DNA of 64,000 nt. It comes from Campylobacter sp. 19-13652 (lineage in GTDB: Bacteria; Campylobacterota; Campylobacteria; Campylobacterales; Campylobacteraceae). The notes below the pieces were generated by a model, which searched no databases, was not told where the DNA came from, and saw nothing but the letters and a program-made list of their open reading frames with translations. Every line of letters starts with the position of its first letter. The stretch's first letter is position 1. Both the position numbers and the translations under genes were made by a program. Location of the stretch: positions 124,001 to 188,000 of the forward strand of contig NZ_AP024713.1 in assembly GCF_019702925.1 (NCBI RefSeq). Direction: 5' to 3'. This document shows positions 37,502 to 45,407 of this stretch, piece by piece.

Positions 37502-38497
37502 ATGGCAAAAAACAATCTAATAAGTGGCTCGATTTGGGATGAGTATTCACAAAAAGTGCAAGATAGGATGAATAATCCCCTTTATATGGGCGAAATCACC
37601 GAAGAGGAGGCTAAGGCTAAGGGCGCAAAGCTTATCGTGGCTGACTTTGGCGCGGAAAGCTGCGGCGATGCGGTGCGGCTTTACTGGCTAGTTGATGAGG
37701 CTACAGATACTATAATCGAGGCTAAATTTAAAAGCTTTGGCTGTGGCACGGCGATAGCTAGTTCTGATACTATGGCTGAGCTTTGTATTGGCAAAAAGGT
37801 CGATGAGGCGGTAAAAATAACAAATTTAGATGTCGAAAGGGCTATGCGGGATAATCCAGACACCCCAGCTGTCCCACCGCAAAAAATGCACTGTTCTGTT
37901 ATGGCTTATGACGTGATTAAGGCCGCTGCGGCGCAGTATAAGGGCGTGGATCCAGAGCATTTTGAAGATGAGATAATAGTCTGCGAGTGCGCACGTGTAA
38001 GTCTTGGCACGATAAAAGAGGTCATCAAGCTAAATGATCTAAAATCGGTCGAGGAGATCACCGCTTACACCAAGGCTGGGGCGTTTTGTAAAAGCTGCGT
38101 CAAGCCTGGCGGACACGAGGAGAAGGAGTATTATTTAGTCGATATACTTCGTGATACTAGGGCTGAGATGGAGGCTGATGCGGCCAAGGAGCAGGCTGCG
38201 GCTAGGGTAGCGGCTCTAAGCGGCGAGCAGGGCTTTGACGAGATGAGCGTGGTGGGGCAGCTAAAGGCTGTTGAGGCGGTGATTGATGCGGAAATTCGCC
38301 CTATGCTGGCAATGGACGGCGGAAATATGGAGATCCTAGACATCAAAAAGGACGAAAAAGACGGCAAAATCGACATCTACATACGCTATCTGGGCGCTTG
38401 CAGCGGCTGTGCGAGCGGTAGCACTGGCACGCTTTATGCTATCGAGGCAGTGCTACAAGAAAATCTAAGCCCAAATATCAGAGTCTTACCGCTGTAA
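37502..38497 (+). CDS. nifU: Fe-S cluster scaffold protein NifU
   Basis: 331 residues with all three NifU modules: N-terminal IscU-like scaffold (GAESCGDAVRLY, SFGCGTAIASSD, KMHCSVMA ligands), a middle BFD-like [2Fe-2S] domain (CECARVSLG...CKSCVKPGG) and a C-terminal Nfu domain with the labile-cluster CSGCAS motif. It receives sulfur from NifS. SD AAGGAG precedes the ATG; a C9 tract and a strong hairpin follow the stop. Confidence 0.95.
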   Translation: MAKNNLISGSIWDEYSQKVQDRMNNPLYMGEITEEEAKAKGAKLIVADFGAESCGDAVRLYWLVDEATDTIIEAKFKSFGCGTAIASSDTMAELCIGKKVDEAVKITNLDVERAMRDNPDTPAVPPQKMHCSVMAYDVIKAAAAQYKGVDPEHFEDEIIVCECARVSLGTIKEVIKLNDLKSVEEITAYTKAGAFCKSCVKPGGHEEKEYYLVDILRDTRAEMEADAAKEQAAARVAALSGEQGFDEMSVVGQLKAVEAVIDAEIRPMLAMDGGNMEILDIKKDEKDGKIDIYIRYLGACSGCASGSTGTLYAIEAVLQENLSPNIRVLPL

Positions 38498-38819
38498 CCA
38501 CCCCCCCCCATTTTTGCTAGCCCATTTTTGGGCTGGCTTGGTTTTTGGATTATGATAAATTTTAAATTTGAGTGTTAAAATGGGAGGATTTGTTTGCACT
38601 TAAAACTCAATCCTTTTAAGCGCGCTAAAATAAGGCTTTAAAATTTAAATGCTATACCTTATCTTTATTATCCACTAGAGAATCTAAGCCTATGGCAGAG
38701 GATTAGATCTTGGGTATTTTTATTTTGATGAAAGTATTGCGTGGATTTAAATTTAAAAGCTAGGTTAAAGTTTTTGGGGCTTTGTAAACCCCAAAATCAA
38801 AAGTCATCAATTTAAAAAG
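38498..38819. other. Intergenic region between nifU and the aminotransferase
   Basis: 322 bp between convergent genes. Contains a C9 tract (38501-38509) four nt after the nifU stop, the terminator below, and otherwise AT-rich DNA without a supportable gene. Confidence 0.6.
38516..38545 (+). terminator. Terminator of the nifS-nifU operon
   Basis: GCTAGCCCA, loop TTTT, TGGGCTGGC (9-bp stem with one G-T pair), then TTGGTTTTT. It lies 19 bp after the nifU stop. Confidence 0.6.
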
Positions 38820-39941
38820 CTACACAAGTCCTTGCTTTCTAAACTCAAATAGCACTTTTACAAACTCTTTCATCTGCTCTGGAGTGCCTAGGCTTAGGCG
38901 GTTGTAGTTAAAAAACGGAGCAAACGGCCTACCCACGTAAATGCCACGAGCTTTCATATTTTTGGCGTACTCTCTTGTGTCAGCGCCCACTTTGTGAAAG
39001 ATGAAATTTGCCTGCGAGTCTGCGTAGCTAAGCCCCAGTTTATCAAGCGCTTCGGTTACGATTTGCCTTGAGAGATTTATGCTTTTTAGGCTGTAGGATT
39101 TAAATTCCTCGTCCGCAAAGACTGCGCTAGCGGCCACAAGCCCAGCTAGATTTGCATTGTCAAATGATAAAAATTTATTAAACTCCTCTATATTTTCCGC
39201 GCTAGATAGGCAGTAGCCCACACGCTGTCCAGCTAGGGCATATAGCTTTGAAAACGTCCTAACTACAGCTAAATTCTTAACCTTTTCCTGCAGTAATGAT
39301 ATAGCAGAGATAAAGCTTGGATCATTTACCAGCTCGGCATACGCCTCATCGACTAAGAAAAATTTATCACTTTCTCTCTTTATCCACTCATTTAGTACGC
39401 TTGATGGTGTTAGCATTGCGGTTGGGTTGTTTGGATTGCAGACATAATACACGCTAAGCCCATTAAAGCCAGCTGCGGCCTTTTTCATCGCTTCAATATC
39501 AAAACTTAAATCATCTTTAAGCCCCACTAGCACGACTGGGACACCCACGCTTTTTGCGTAGCGCTCGGCGTAGTTAAAGGTCGGATTTGGCGCGATGAGT
39601 TGGATTGGTAAGCCCTGGCTTTTGGCTCTTTGGGCTAGGGCTAGGATTATGGACTGGATATTTTGCGACGAGCCACTACCTATGCCGACATTCTCTGGCG
39701 CTAGCTTAAAGGCGGTGGCGATTTGCTCTGTTAGTTTTTCTTGCTGTGCGTCTGGGTAGCGAGAGCCGATACTTAGACTTTGGCTGATAGCTCTTTTTGA
39801 GCTTTCGCTCATGCCAATGGCGTTTTCATTGTAGTTTAGCAGTAGCGGATACTGCGCACTTGGCTCACTTTTTGCAGCCAGATTTGTACCAGCTAGAAGT
39901 GTTGTAGCTGATATTAGTTTTAAAATTTCTCTTCTTTGCAT
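38820..39941 (-). CDS. Tat-signal HisC-like PLP aminotransferase
   Basis: 373 residues. The fold-type-I core has YVCNPNNPTAM, FLVDEAYAEL, the PLP lysine in VRTFSKLYALAGQRVGY and the final NYNRLSLGT of the HisC family. The N-terminus (QRREILKLISATTLLAGTNL, then AAKSE) is a twin-arginine signal peptide (RR-x-I-L-K), so the enzyme is predicted to be exported folded with its PLP cofactor. It is monocistronic. A G9 tract on its sense strand lies 52 bp before the start. Substrate unknown; housekeeping histidine synthesis is unlikely for an exported enzyme. Confidence 0.85.
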   Translation of the reverse strand: MQRREILKLISATTLLAGTNLAAKSEPSAQYPLLLNYNENAIGMSESSKRAISQSLSIGSRYPDAQQEKLTEQIATAFKLAPENVGIGSGSSQNIQSIILALAQRAKSQGLPIQLIAPNPTFNYAERYAKSVGVPVVLVGLKDDLSFDIEAMKKAAAGFNGLSVYYVCNPNNPTAMLTPSSVLNEWIKRESDKFFLVDEAYAELVNDPSFISAISLLQEKVKNLAVVRTFSKLYALAGQRVGYCLSSAENIEEFNKFLSFDNANLAGLVAASAVFADEEFKSYSLKSINLSRQIVTEALDKLGLSYADSQANFIFHKVGADTREYAKNMKARGIYVGRPFAPFFNYNRLSLGTPEQMKEFVKVLFEFRKQGLV

Positions 39942-39992
39942 TTTTTTATCCTTTTTAAATTTATTTTTTAGTGGTTTATGGGCGCTTTAAAG

Positions 39993-40001
39993 CCCCCCCC
40001 C
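39993..40001 (-). repeat. G9 tract upstream of the aminotransferase gene
   Basis: Nine G on the minus strand, 52 bp upstream of the aminotransferase ATG, next to GCTTTAAAGC. Homopolymeric G tracts of this length slip during replication in Campylobacter, and the place would let slippage change promoter spacing. Confidence 0.55.
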
Positions 40002-40130
40002 AAAGTCCGCATTTACAGCTTTAAGCTCATTTTTGCCGCATAACACTCATCATAAAATCTCCTTTTTTAATTAACTCTTTCAATAATTGTGTTGTTTTCT
40101 ATCCTAGGCAAAGCATACGCTACTACCTAA

Positions 40131-40456
40131 TGCGGCTCGTATCGCCCTGTGATATACCCGCCAACATCTAGTTCCACTTCGCTTCACCTAGAAACTTTGT
40201 TCTCACTTATGGCACGCAAGACTAGCAGTGGCTTGCTAGGCTCACGCCTGCCAACGCTCCTGTGGCAGCACCATTAAGCATGACCACCACAGATGTCTGC
40301 ACGATTTTTAGCATTTTTGCAAAACTCAGCGCAAAAATCTGGGGAGCTTCGGCAAGTCCTACGGACTTAGGACGACGGCTGCTTTTTTGCGGCTCGTATC
40401 GCCCTGTGATATACTCGCCAACATCTCTAGTTCAGCTTCGCTAGCCTAGAAACTTC
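40131..40456 (+). repeat. Direct repeat pair flanking structured element C
   Basis: 40131-40199 and 40388-40456 are near-identical (shared start GCGGCTCGTATCGCCCTGTG, then CGCCAACATCT, AGTTC, CTTCGCT, CCTAGAAACTT) at an offset of about 257 bp. Copy C of the dispersed element lies between them. Confidence 0.7.
40299..40382 (+). repeat. Dispersed structured element, copy C
   Basis: GCACGATTTTTAGCATTT, then CAGCGCAAAAATCTGG and GGCAAGTCC-TAC-GGACTTAG with GACGACGGCTGC. Closest match to copy A at 25.4 kb, and the second stem is kept although its loop differs (TAC against GCA). Confidence 0.6.
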
Positions 40457-40541
40457 GCTTCGCTTGTTTTAAAGAAACTGCGACTTCGTCTTGTTTTAAA
40501 GAAACTTCGTTTTCACAGAAACTGCGCTTCGCTTGTTTTCA
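40447..40541 (+). repeat. Cluster of degenerate 30-40-bp repeats
   Basis: Four near-copies of AGAAACTTCG-CTTCG-CTTGTTTTAA run one after another (40447, 40473, 40500, 40517). Related single units occur at 40193, 25526-25560, 11580-11606 and 53806-53830. Confidence 0.6.
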
Positions 40542-40781
40542 CTTTATGCGCGCATAGCAAGCAGTTGCCCTGCTAAGCCACTTCGTGGCTCCTGCACTGT
40601 AAGCGAGCAAGCAAGCATATTACAAAGCAATGCGAGCGATGGCTTAGCCGCTCATATATGTGGTGCAGTTTGCATTATGGCTTTAATTTTGCAAGCCAAA
40701 GCAACACAATTTTTAAAAGAGCTTTTTAATATGCTTAGTATTTTTTAGCTTGTGTTAGAGCAAATCGCAAATTACCCAAGC

Positions 40782-41333
40782 CTAAAAGCTCTCATTTTGC
40801 CACTCTATCTTGCGTGCCATATCCCTAGCACACTCATCGCCTAAGGCGTCTCTTACAAATTTTAGCGTCATATCTATCCCTGCACTCACCCCAGCACTAG
40901 TATAATACTTCCCGTCCTTGCTATATCTTGCCCTGCTTAGTTTTATACTCCTATCTTGCGACTTAACCCACTCAAAGGCGGCGTGGTTTGTGCTAGCACT
41001 TTTGCCGCTTAGCAGTCCAGCACGAGCTAAAAGTGCGCCACCTGTACAGACGCTTAGCACGTATGTGTGCGTCTTGCAAAGCCCCTTTAAAAGCCCTATA
41101 AAACGCTCATCATCTATCACCTTTCTAGCTCCAGCCCCGCCAGGGACTAGCAGCACATCGCCGCTATTAGCCTCTGCTTTTTGACTTAGCAGGGTCGCAC
41201 TGCTTGCACCGCTTATCTCGCCACCATTTAGGCTTAGGTAGGATATTTTTGCGTCTAGGTTTTTAAAAATAGCAAGGGCTCCAAATAGATCAAGCTCTAA
41301 AAATTCATCATAAATAAGTGCATTTACTATCAT
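40782..41333 (-). CDS. DJ-1/PfpI-family protein
   Basis: 183 residues from ATG 41333, which follows AAAAGGAGATTTT; the longer frame (41363) lacks a ribosome site. The nucleophile elbow SVCTGGALLARAG carries Cys96 and VPGGAG is the oxyanion loop. The layout (LDLFGALAIFKNL, TSAGVSAGIDMTLKFV) is that of the isonitrile-hydratase/GATase1-like subgroup. Activity (glyoxalase, isonitrile hydratase or chaperone) cannot be assigned. It stands alone between repeat-rich DNA and the Sel1 gene. Confidence 0.85.
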   Translation of the reverse strand: MIVNALIYDEFLELDLFGALAIFKNLDAKISYLSLNGGEISGASSATLLSQKAEANSGDVLLVPGGAGARKVIDDERFIGLLKGLCKTHTYVLSVCTGGALLARAGLLSGKSASTNHAAFEWVKSQDRSIKLSRARYSKDGKYYTSAGVSAGIDMTLKFVRDALGDECARDMARKIEWQNESF

Positions 41334-41689
41334 AAAATCTCCTTTTATAGACATTTTTCGCACTTTTTGGGTGGACTATTTTGCTACGCTCTATTAAAAG
41401 CCTAATACATTCTATTTTGCTTGCTTTGGATTTTAAATTTATCGGCTGTTTTGCCGCAGATTTTTAGCAGAGTTTAGGCAATACATTCGCAAATTGCGGC
41501 TTTGTAGATTTTGGGTTAAGATTGGGCTCTCTACGACCATATTGCCTCCTTTTGTATTTAAAATATGTTTATTTTATCTTAACTTTTCTTTTAGTTTCTT
41601 TAAAAATTGTAAAAATTTCATTAAGTATTTTTTAAGATAGGGGGGGGGGTAGAATACCTAATATAAATTTTACCAAAAAAGGAAAAATT
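41334..41689. other. Divergent regulatory region: DJ-1-like gene / Sel1 gene
   Basis: 356 bp. The left part carries the start region of the DJ-1-like gene; the right part is a T-rich stretch leading to a G10 tract and TAGAAT for the Sel1 gene. No coding sequence seen. Confidence 0.6.
41640..41655 (+). promoter_or_regulatory. G10 tract directly abutting a -10 box (possible phase-variable promoter)
   Basis: Ten G (41640-41649) are followed at once by TAGAAT (41650-41655) and 12 bp on by TATAAA. The T-rich element that serves as -35 in Campylobacter lies left of the tract, so slippage would alter spacer length. ATG of the Sel1 gene is at 41690. Confidence 0.55.
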
Positions 41690-42259
41690 ATGAAAAAGTT
41701 ATTTTTGCTCGCTATTTTGGCGGTATGCTCACTAGCTAGTGGTGCCAATGATGGTGTAAATTTTATGGCTAATTTAAGCAAAGCCTGTGATAATGGAGAT
41801 GCTAATATGTGCTCGCTTGCAGCAGAGCTTTATCAAAATGACCAAAGTATAGCCGACGAGAAAAAGTTTTTTAAATTTAGTAAAAAAGCATGCGATTTAG
41901 CCCCAAATGATGTCTATGCAGTAAATTGTCATAACGCAGGCATGGGCTATTATGAAGGTCATCCATTTAAGAAAAATAAAAAAGAAGCGGCTAGGTATTT
42001 TAAGCTAGCTTGCGAGAATAAAAAAGAGCCACACTTTCAGTCTTGTGCTGTTTTGGGCATGCTTTATGAAAAGGGCGAAGGCGTAAAAAAGGACGTAGCA
42101 AAAGCGAAAAAGCTTTATGCTAAAGCTTGTGATAACGGTTATGGTGCTGGTTGTGCGTCGATTGGTTTGATTTTTCATAATATGGGGAACATCACAAAGG
42201 CTAGAGAGTATTATGAAAAAGCGTGCGAGCTCGGATTTTCTGCGGTTTGTGGATTTTAA
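41690..42259 (+). CDS. Secreted Sel1-repeat, Cys-rich protein (Hcp-like)
   Basis: 189 residues: signal peptide (MKKLFLLAILAVCSLASG) and four to five Sel1/TPR-like 36-residue repeats, each with a Cys pair (ACDNGDANMCSLAAELY, GYGAGCASIGLIF). Cys spacing is like that of the Helicobacter cysteine-rich proteins, where each repeat is clamped by a disulfide. It is probably periplasmic or secreted; function unknown. SD AAAAGGAAAAATT. The promoter has a G10 tract, so expression may switch. Confidence 0.85.
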   Translation: MKKLFLLAILAVCSLASGANDGVNFMANLSKACDNGDANMCSLAAELYQNDQSIADEKKFFKFSKKACDLAPNDVYAVNCHNAGMGYYEGHPFKKNKKEAARYFKLACENKKEPHFQSCAVLGMLYEKGEGVKKDVAKAKKLYAKACDNGYGAGCASIGLIFHNMGNITKAREYYEKACELGFSAVCGF

Positions 42260-42592
42260 ATATATGCTTAGCTGGTACTTAAAATAGCATAATATAGTAA
42301 AATTTATTTAATGCTCAAAAAAGGCACAAATTCTGCTTTTTGGCTTTTTGCAGCTTTTGTGTCCTTGTGGTGAAAACTTTTTTATTGAGTATAGGATTTA
42401 TAAGTAGGGTTTAAGCAAAAACCGAGCTTTAGTTTTGCATATTTAAAATTGTAAAAATGGTGCTTATCTACACTTAAAACTACAAAAATTATTTAGGTTT
42501 AATTTAATCATGTTGCTAAAAGCCCTTTGTCTTAGGAATTTTAATGAAAAATCAAGATATGCGGATTAATAAGCTAGAATAAATTTACCCAC
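42260..42592. other. Intergenic region after the Sel1 gene
   Basis: 333 bp between convergent genes. It holds an imperfect long hairpin 42323-42364 (GGCACAAA / TTTGTGTCC outer, CTGC / GCAG inner) that may terminate the Sel1 transcript. Nothing else supportable. Confidence 0.5.
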
Positions 42593-43888
42593 CTAAAATA
42601 TCTTTTGTAGCCCTATTTCTGGCACTTTTTTATCCCTAAAGGCGGCTCGTACCCTATCCATACCGCTATAAAACTCTCTCATCATCACTAGGCTTAAATA
42701 CCTGCCAAAATGTGTCGGCTCCACTCGCCCAGCCCTAATGCTAACCGCCCCAGCAAGACGCAGCATACTAAGCTCTTTTGCCATATAGCTTAGCAGGTTA
42801 CAGGCGTTATGCGCATTAAATTTATCCACATCTATCGCCCCATCAAAAAGCGCTGTAACAAAGCGATACCGCACCCTATCACGTGGCGCAAATTCACAGC
42901 GCGCTAGCACGGTGCTTTTTCTCTCGCTCACCCTGCGAGTGTACTCTTCAAGATCAAAAGCATTTACCAAAAGTGCCCCTTCGCTAAAGCTAAATGCCCC
43001 ACTTCCAGCGCCTATAAAATCCACTCCAGCGCCCACGTACTCGTCTTTTAGCTTTGAAGGGCGAAGGGCAAACGCCCACGCATTTGTACGCTCATAGCCA
43101 GACATTTGCTCGCAGATGATGTCATAATACTCTCTCTCATTGTCCTTCATCTTCGCACCCAGACTACGCTCTATCGCCTTTGTCGTGATATTTGAGCGCA
43201 TAAGCGGATAAAAGGTTACTTGCTGAGCGCCACTTTGCTTTACCACTTCTATATCGTGCCTTAGCTCGTCTGCACTCTGCTTTGGTAGGTTAAAAATCAG
43301 ATCAACGCTAAGCTCAGGAAATATCCCCAAAGCCTGCTCTATACGCTGTCTAATCACGCTAGCTGAGCCAAATTTATCATATCTTGCTACCCGCTTTAGC
43401 GTCTCATCATTAAAGCTCTGCACCCCCACACTTAGGCGATCTATTAGCCCCTTAAAGCGCTGTAGCTGCTCTGGCTTTATGTGGCTGGGGTCGGTCTCGG
43501 CTGATACTTGAGTAACGCTAAACTCATCTTTTATATATCGCAGGGTCTTTTCTAGCTCGCCTTCATTTATTAGCGTAGTACCGCCGCCGATGTAAAGGGT
43601 CTTAAAGTCGTAGCCAGCTTCTTTTAGCATCAAAAGCTCTTGCTTTAAGCTAGCAAAATAGGCCCTTGCTCTATCTTCGTCATACTGGTACTTGTGAAAT
43701 GAGCAGTAAGGACAAAAGGTGTGGCAAAACGGCACGTGGATATAGAGCATATACTCACGCCCTGCTTGGGGGATTTTTTTAAACTCACTAGCTAAAACTT
43801 CGAGCTTGAAATTTTTTTTCAGAGCGTTGCGCATAGAGTGCTCGGCGTATTTTGTAGCGACTTTTTCTATCTGATTGCTAAATAACAC
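42593..43888 (-). CDS. HemN/HemW-like radical SAM protein
   Basis: 431 residues. The radical-SAM motif HVPFCHTFCPYCSFHKYQYD puts three Cys at 55, 59 and 62. GGGTTLINEGEL, SAETDPSHI and LSVGVQSFND are the usual SAM and HemN core motifs, and a HemN_C domain follows. In C. jejuni a gene of this kind beside cmeC is annotated coproporphyrinogen III oxidase; many such proteins are heme chaperones or other enzymes instead. Here it sits alone, away from cme. Exact reaction uncertain. Confidence 0.8.
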   Translation of the reverse strand: MLFSNQIEKVATKYAEHSMRNALKKNFKLEVLASEFKKIPQAGREYMLYIHVPFCHTFCPYCSFHKYQYDEDRARAYFASLKQELLMLKEAGYDFKTLYIGGGTTLINEGELEKTLRYIKDEFSVTQVSAETDPSHIKPEQLQRFKGLIDRLSVGVQSFNDETLKRVARYDKFGSASVIRQRIEQALGIFPELSVDLIFNLPKQSADELRHDIEVVKQSGAQQVTFYPLMRSNITTKAIERSLGAKMKDNEREYYDIICEQMSGYERTNAWAFALRPSKLKDEYVGAGVDFIGAGSGAFSFSEGALLVNAFDLEEYTRRVSERKSTVLARCEFAPRDRVRYRFVTALFDGAIDVDKFNAHNACNLLSYMAKELSMLRLAGAVSIRAGRVEPTHFGRYLSLVMMREFYSGMDRVRAAFRDKKVPEIGLQKIF

Positions 43889-44005
43889 TATATAATACCT
43901 TGTAAATTTTTGGCTAATAATATCTAAAGTTTTATTAAATTTAACAAATTTTTTTAAAAATTTTCTAAGAAAACAAACATAATCTTTATCTTAGTAAATT
44001 TATAG

Positions 44006-44011
44006 TAAAAT
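44006..44011 (+). promoter_or_regulatory. -10 box for the fabZ run
   Basis: TAAAAT in TATAGTAAAATCTTGCG, 29 nt before the fabZ ATG at 44040; likely the promoter of fabZ-lpxA-clpX-mreBC-carB. Confidence 0.5.
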
Positions 44012-44039
44012 CTTGCGAAAATTACCAAAAAGGCGATAG

Positions 44040-44489
44040 ATGATAGACGTAATGCAAATCCAAAAAATTCTCCCACACAGATACCCGTTTTTACTCATCG
44101 ATAGAGTAGTCGAGCTAGAGCCTAGCAAGCACATCGTAGCCTATAAAAATGTAACCATAGGCGAGCCGATATTTCAGGGGCATTTCCCAGGACATCCGAT
44201 ATATCCTGGAGTGATGATAATTGAGGGCATGGCGCAAGCTGGCGGCGTGCTAGCATTTAACTCAATGAGTGAAGAGGGCAAGGCAGACGCGGCAGAGAAC
44301 AAGGTCGTTTATTTTATGAGTATCGACAGGGCAAAGTTTCGCCATCCAGTCCGCCCAGGCGATAGACTGGAGTATCATCTAAGCGTGCTAAAACACAAGG
44401 GCAATGTATGGGTGCTAGACGGCAAAGCCTATGTAGATGATAAACTAGTGGCCGAAGCCGAGCTAAAAGCGATGATAGTGGATAAGTGA
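44040..44489 (+). CDS. fabZ: 3-hydroxyacyl-ACP dehydratase FabZ
   Basis: 149 residues. The hot-dog-fold active site is in [22 protein letters not shown] (His and Glu of the catalytic pair). It dehydrates 3-hydroxyacyl-ACP in fatty acid elongation. The pairing with lpxA is classic, both enzymes drawing on 3-hydroxyacyl-ACP. First gene of a long plus-strand run. Confidence 0.96.
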   Translation: MIDVMQIQKILPHRYPFLLIDRVVELEPSKHIVAYKNVTIGEPIFQGHFPGHPIYPGVMIIEGMAQAGGVLAFNSMSEEGKADAAENKVVYFMSIDRAKFRHPVRPGDRLEYHLSVLKHKGNVWVLDGKAYVDDKLVAEAELKAMIVDK

Positions 44490-44500
44490 GTGTTAGGACT

Positions 44501-44623
44501 ATGAAAAAAACATTAAATTTTTGCTTGCTAAGCCTATCTAGCAAGCCTGCGAGTCTTATGGCTTTTAGTGCGTGCGATATGCGTCTGCACTCTAGGCTAG
44601 GGCTAAATTTTAGCGAGAAGTAA
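44501..44623 (+). CDS. Possible 40-residue peptide between fabZ and lpxA
   Basis: ATG at 44501 with TTAGGA upstream, 40 codons, TAA one nt before the lpxA ATG. The product begins MKKTLNFCLLSLSSKPASLM and has a hydrophobic N-terminal half. Tight spacing suggests coupling to lpxA, but there is no family support and it could be a filler between genes that usually abut. Confidence 0.3.
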   Translation: MKKTLNFCLLSLSSKPASLMAFSACDMRLHSRLGLNFSEK

Positions 44624-44624
44624 A

Positions 44625-45407
44625 ATGATAGCAAAAACGGCGATTATAGAAGCTGGAGCACAGCTTGGAGAGGGCGTGGTTGTAGAGGATTTTGCCTTTA
44701 TTAGCAAGGACGCTGTAATAGGCGATAGATGCGTGATAAAGCAGGGTGCTAGGGTGCTTGGCGATACGCACATAGGAGAGGATAGCAAAATTTATAGCTA
44801 CGCCATTCTTGGTGACATACCGCAGGACGTGAGCTTTAAATCTGGGGATTTTAGCGCACTTCGCATAGGTAAAAGAGCGAGCATTAGGGAGTTTGCGACT
44901 ATAAATTCAGGCTCAAACAAAGGCGACGGACACACTCGCATAGGCGATGACGCTTTTATTATGGCCTACTGTCACGTTGCGCATGATTGCAGGCTGGGAA
45001 ATAGCGTGATTTTGGCAAATAATGCTACCCTAGCTGGACACGTCGAGATTGGCGATTTTAGTGTCGTAGGCGGTCTGACGCCTATACATCAGTTTGTAAA
45101 AGTGGGCGAGGGTTGTATGATAGCAGGAGCGTCTGCGTTAAGTCAGGACGTGCCACCATTTTGCCTAGCTGAAGGCAACCGAGCTTACGTGCGGGGATTA
45201 AATTTAGTCGGACTTCGCCGCCGCTTTGATAGAGAGCAAATAGATAGCCTGCTTGGGGCTTATAGATTTTTGTTTAAGCAGGGCATCTTAAAAGAACAGG
45301 CCAGTGAACTACTTAATCTAACAGATGACATAAACGTAAAAAAGATGTGTGAATTTATATTAAATACGACGCGGGGGATACCGCTTAAGGGGAGGGATAA
45401 TGGCTAA
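44625..45407 (+). CDS. lpxA: UDP-N-acetylglucosamine acyltransferase LpxA
   Basis: 260 residues of left-handed beta-helix hexapeptide repeats ([20 protein letters not shown]...) with the catalytic His in [10 protein letters not shown] and a C-terminal helical domain ([20 protein letters not shown]). First enzyme of lipid A synthesis, shifting a 3-hydroxyacyl chain to UDP-GlcNAc. Overlaps clpX by 8 nt. Confidence 0.96.
   Translation: MIAKTAIIEAGAQLGEGVVVEDFAFISKDAVIGDRCVIKQGARVLGDTHIGEDSKIYSYAILGDIPQDVSFKSGDFSALRIGKRASIREFATINSGSNKGDGHTRIGDDAFIMAYCHVAHDCRLGNSVILANNATLAGHVEIGDFSVVGGLTPIHQFVKVGEGCMIAGASALSQDVPPFCLAEGNRAYVRGLNLVGLRRRFDREQIDSLLGAYRFLFKQGILKEQASELLNLTDDINVKKMCEFILNTTRGIPLKGRDNG

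Larger units (their letters stand above)
39942..40781. other. 0.84-kb repeat-rich intergenic region
   Basis: No gene supported. From left: promoter and G/C9 tract of the aminotransferase, a roughly 68-bp direct repeat (40131-40199 and 40388-40456), copy C of the dispersed structured element (40299-40382), then a cluster of AGAAACT...CTTGTTTT units (40447-40541) and palindromic bits such as GCCACTTCGTGGC (40577-40589). Short frames here are repeat-derived. Confidence 0.7.

Noticed and set aside
40447-40541. Repeat cluster considered as a CRISPR array
   Set aside because: Units are degenerate, almost contiguous and have no unique spacers of constant length; no cas gene nearby.
40262-40748. Plus-strand frames of 60 and 71 codons in the 40.3-40.7 kb gap
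   Set aside because: Built from the dispersed element and the AGAAACT repeats; not conserved as protein between repeat copies.
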